NCBI RefSeq assembly: GCF_025380365.1
Contig: NZ_JAOCQF010000001.1
Coordinates: 1,228,245 to 1,292,244, forward strand
Length of the DNA: 64,000 nt
DNA from: Albidovulum sediminis
GTDB taxonomy: Bacteria > Pseudomonadota > Alphaproteobacteria > Rhodobacterales > Rhodobacteraceae
Direction: 5' to 3'
In this document: piece by piece, positions 62,914-64,000 of the stretch
Layout of the letters: the number at the start of each line of letters is the position of its first letter
Position numbering within the stretch: position 1 is the stretch's first letter
Translations under genes and position numbers: made by a program
The notes under the pieces: generated by a model
The model's input: the letters and a program-made list of their open reading frames with translations, nothing else
The model's database searches: none
What the model was told of the DNA's origin: nothing

Positions 62914-63270
62914 ATGCCGCTGAAACGCCGCAAGAACCACGCGCCCAACCCGCTCTGCCCGCTGTCGGCCTGCATGGCGCTGATCGGCGGGGCCTGGACG
63001 CCCAACGTGATCTGGTACCTTTCCGGCGGCCCGCGGCGGTTCTCGGAACTCAAGTCCGACCTTGAGGACATCTCGGCCAAGGTGCTGTCCGCGCGGCTGA
63101 AGGAGATGGAGGAAAACGGCATCGTCCTGCGCCGCGTCATGCCGACCTCACCGCCCTCGGTCGAATATGAACTGACCCCGCTCGGGGCGGAGCTTCTGCC
63201 GGTGATCCGCACGATCGCCGAGGTCGGGCTGAAGCTGAAGACGGGGGCGGAACGCAGCCCCGCGGCCTGA
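62914..63270 (+). CDS. HxlR-family transcriptional regulator
   Basis: A 118-residue winged-helix regulator. Family motifs: GGAWTPNVIWYLSGGPRRFSEL, ISAKVLSARLKEMEENGIV and VEYELTPLGAELLPV. Two N-terminal cysteines, C15 and C20 (LCPLSAC), lie where HypR/YodB-type members have their redox or electrophile-sensing Cys. It is divergent from the gst-NTF2-tautomerase operon, which fits a thiol-based control of electrophile defence. Control of that operon and thiol sensing are inferences. Confidence 0.87.
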   Translation: MPLKRRKNHAPNPLCPLSACMALIGGAWTPNVIWYLSGGPRRFSELKSDLEDISAKVLSARLKEMEENGIVLRRVMPTSPPSVEYELTPLGAELLPVIRTIAEVGLKLKTGAERSPAA

Positions 63271-63364
63271 GGCAGCCCGGCGTCGCGGGCCGATTTTTGC
63301 CGCCCGCCCCCTTGCAAAGCCTCGCCCCGCGCCAATCTCCTAGGCACGAGCGAGGGAGAAGACT

Positions 63365-64000
63365 TTGACCTATATCCTGTTCCTGGCGGGCCTTGCGGGC
63401 CTTCTGGTCGGTGGAGAGTTCCTGATCCGTGGTGCCGTCGGGCTTGCCCAAAGGTTCCATGTGCCGCCCCTGATCATCGGCCTGACCATCGTCGGCTTCG
63501 GCACCTCGACGCCGGAGCTTCTGGTCTCGCTCCAGGCGGCGCTCGACGGCGCGCCGGCGCTCGCCATCGGCAACGTCGTGGGCTCCAACATCGCCAACAT
63601 CCTGCTCATCCTCGGCCTGTCGGCGATGATCGTACCCATGATGCTCGACTTCGCACGCCTGCGCCGCGACTTCGCCTTCATGATCGGGGCGACGATCGTG
63701 CTCTGGGTCATGCTCGGCGGCGGCGTGGTGTCCCGCCCGGAAGGGATGCTGCTGCTGGCCGGGCTTGGCGTCTACCTCTGGATTTCGCTCAAGGGCGCGC
63801 GGGAAATCCCCGAAGGCCCGGTCGTGGCCCGTCCTGTCTGGCAGACCGCGCTGATGGCGGTGGGCGGATTGCTCGTCCTGATGGCCGGAGCAAAGGCGAT
63901 GGTCGTCAGCTCGACCGAGATTGCCCGTGCCTTCGGCGTGTCCGAGGCGGTGATCGGGCTGACCATCGTCGCGGTCGGAACCTCGCTGCCGGAAATGGCG
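63365..64000 (+). CDS. CaCA-family Ca2+/Na+ antiporter, 3' end outside window
   Basis: The N-terminal 212 residues of an inner-membrane exchanger, starting at TTG 63365 with AGGGAGAAG upstream. The first alpha-repeat is complete (IGLTIVGFGTSTPELLVS, then GNVVGSNIANILLI), with the conserved P-E and G-S-N motifs for ion binding; the second alpha-repeat is just beginning at the window edge (VAVGTSLPEMA). It is the YrbG type of calcium/sodium:proton exchanger. No overlap with hxlR; 94 bp separate them. Confidence 0.9.
   Translation, partial: MTYILFLAGLAGLLVGGEFLIRGAVGLAQRFHVPPLIIGLTIVGFGTSTPELLVSLQAALDGAPALAIGNVVGSNIANILLILGLSAMIVPMMLDFARLRRDFAFMIGATIVLWVMLGGGVVSRPEGMLLLAGLGVYLWISLKGAREIPEGPVVARPVWQTALMAVGGLLVLMAGAKAMVVSSTEIARAFGVSEAVIGLTIVAVGTSLPEMA

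Overview
The window is 64 kb of GC-rich, densely coding chromosome from an alphaproteobacterium, most likely a member of the Rhodobacteraceae (Rhodobacter/Roseobacter relatives). Supporting signs are three-gene TRAP transport systems including a TakP-type binding protein, a DksA with only one of the four zinc-finger cysteines, a fused two-half dCTP deaminase, the rpmF-plsX-fabH-ihfA-merR block, Hint-domain and DUF2927/DUF2852 proteins, and a short intergenic repeat with GGAGTATTTGG...CCAGAATGAA that I associate with this family. No prophage, transposase, integrase, CRISPR array or rRNA was seen. Two tRNAs are present: Asn-GTT at 16031 and Pro-GGG at 29279.

Region by region. 1-9.6 kb: a flavin monooxygenase cut by the window edge, an AcoR-like activator that has lost its sigma-54 contact loop, then a DctSR two-component pair divergent from a dctPQM TRAP operon. 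9.6-16 kb: a lipid A/envelope module (eptA-dgkA divergent from a PmrAB-like pair), an orphan EnvZ-like kinase and a metallo-beta-lactamase-fold hydrolase. 16-20.6 kb: tRNA-Asn, about 1 kb with no recognisable gene, a Hint-domain protein, rlmE, a Ppx/GppA phosphatase and an outer-membrane barrel. 20.8-25 kb: a three-gene one-carbon block (Virulence_fact-domain protein, MetF-like reductase, methyl-THF:corrinoid methyltransferase), olsB, msrB and bamE. 25-30.5 kb: a housekeeping block (yceD, rpmF, plsX, fabH, ihfA, merR, tRNA-Pro, dcd). 30.5-37 kb: a minus-strand operon dgt-argS-SPOR-nagZ-scpA-scpB linking nucleotide pools, cell-wall recycling and chromosome condensation. 37-41.5 kb: erpA, xth, two flavoproteins and dksA. 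41.7-46.6 kb: a co-oriented series of MoxR ATPase, GNAT, DUF2927 lipoprotein, 54-residue membrane protein, CoxE-like VWA protein and M48 peptidase. 46.6-57.7 kb: PIN protein, rlmI, Entner-Doudoroff genes edd-eda behind a LacI-type operator, glnE, ybaK, DUF2852 and the N-end-rule transferase bpt. 57.9-64 kb: a 2-oxoacid-type TRAP system whose binding protein is convergent to its membrane genes, an electrophile-response-like operon (GST, NTF2-like, tautomerase) divergent from an HxlR regulator, and the start of a Ca2+/Na+ antiporter.

Much of the window is ordinary core genome with operons joined by ATGA or TGATG overlaps. The less expected parts are the GAFTGA-less AcoR homologue, the gene-poor kilobase after tRNA-Asn, the MoxR/VWA/DUF2927/small-membrane-protein series, the one-carbon block with its misnamed 'virulence factor' member, the four copies of the intergenic repeat, and several unassigned perfect inverted repeats upstream of transport, catabolic and outer-membrane genes.
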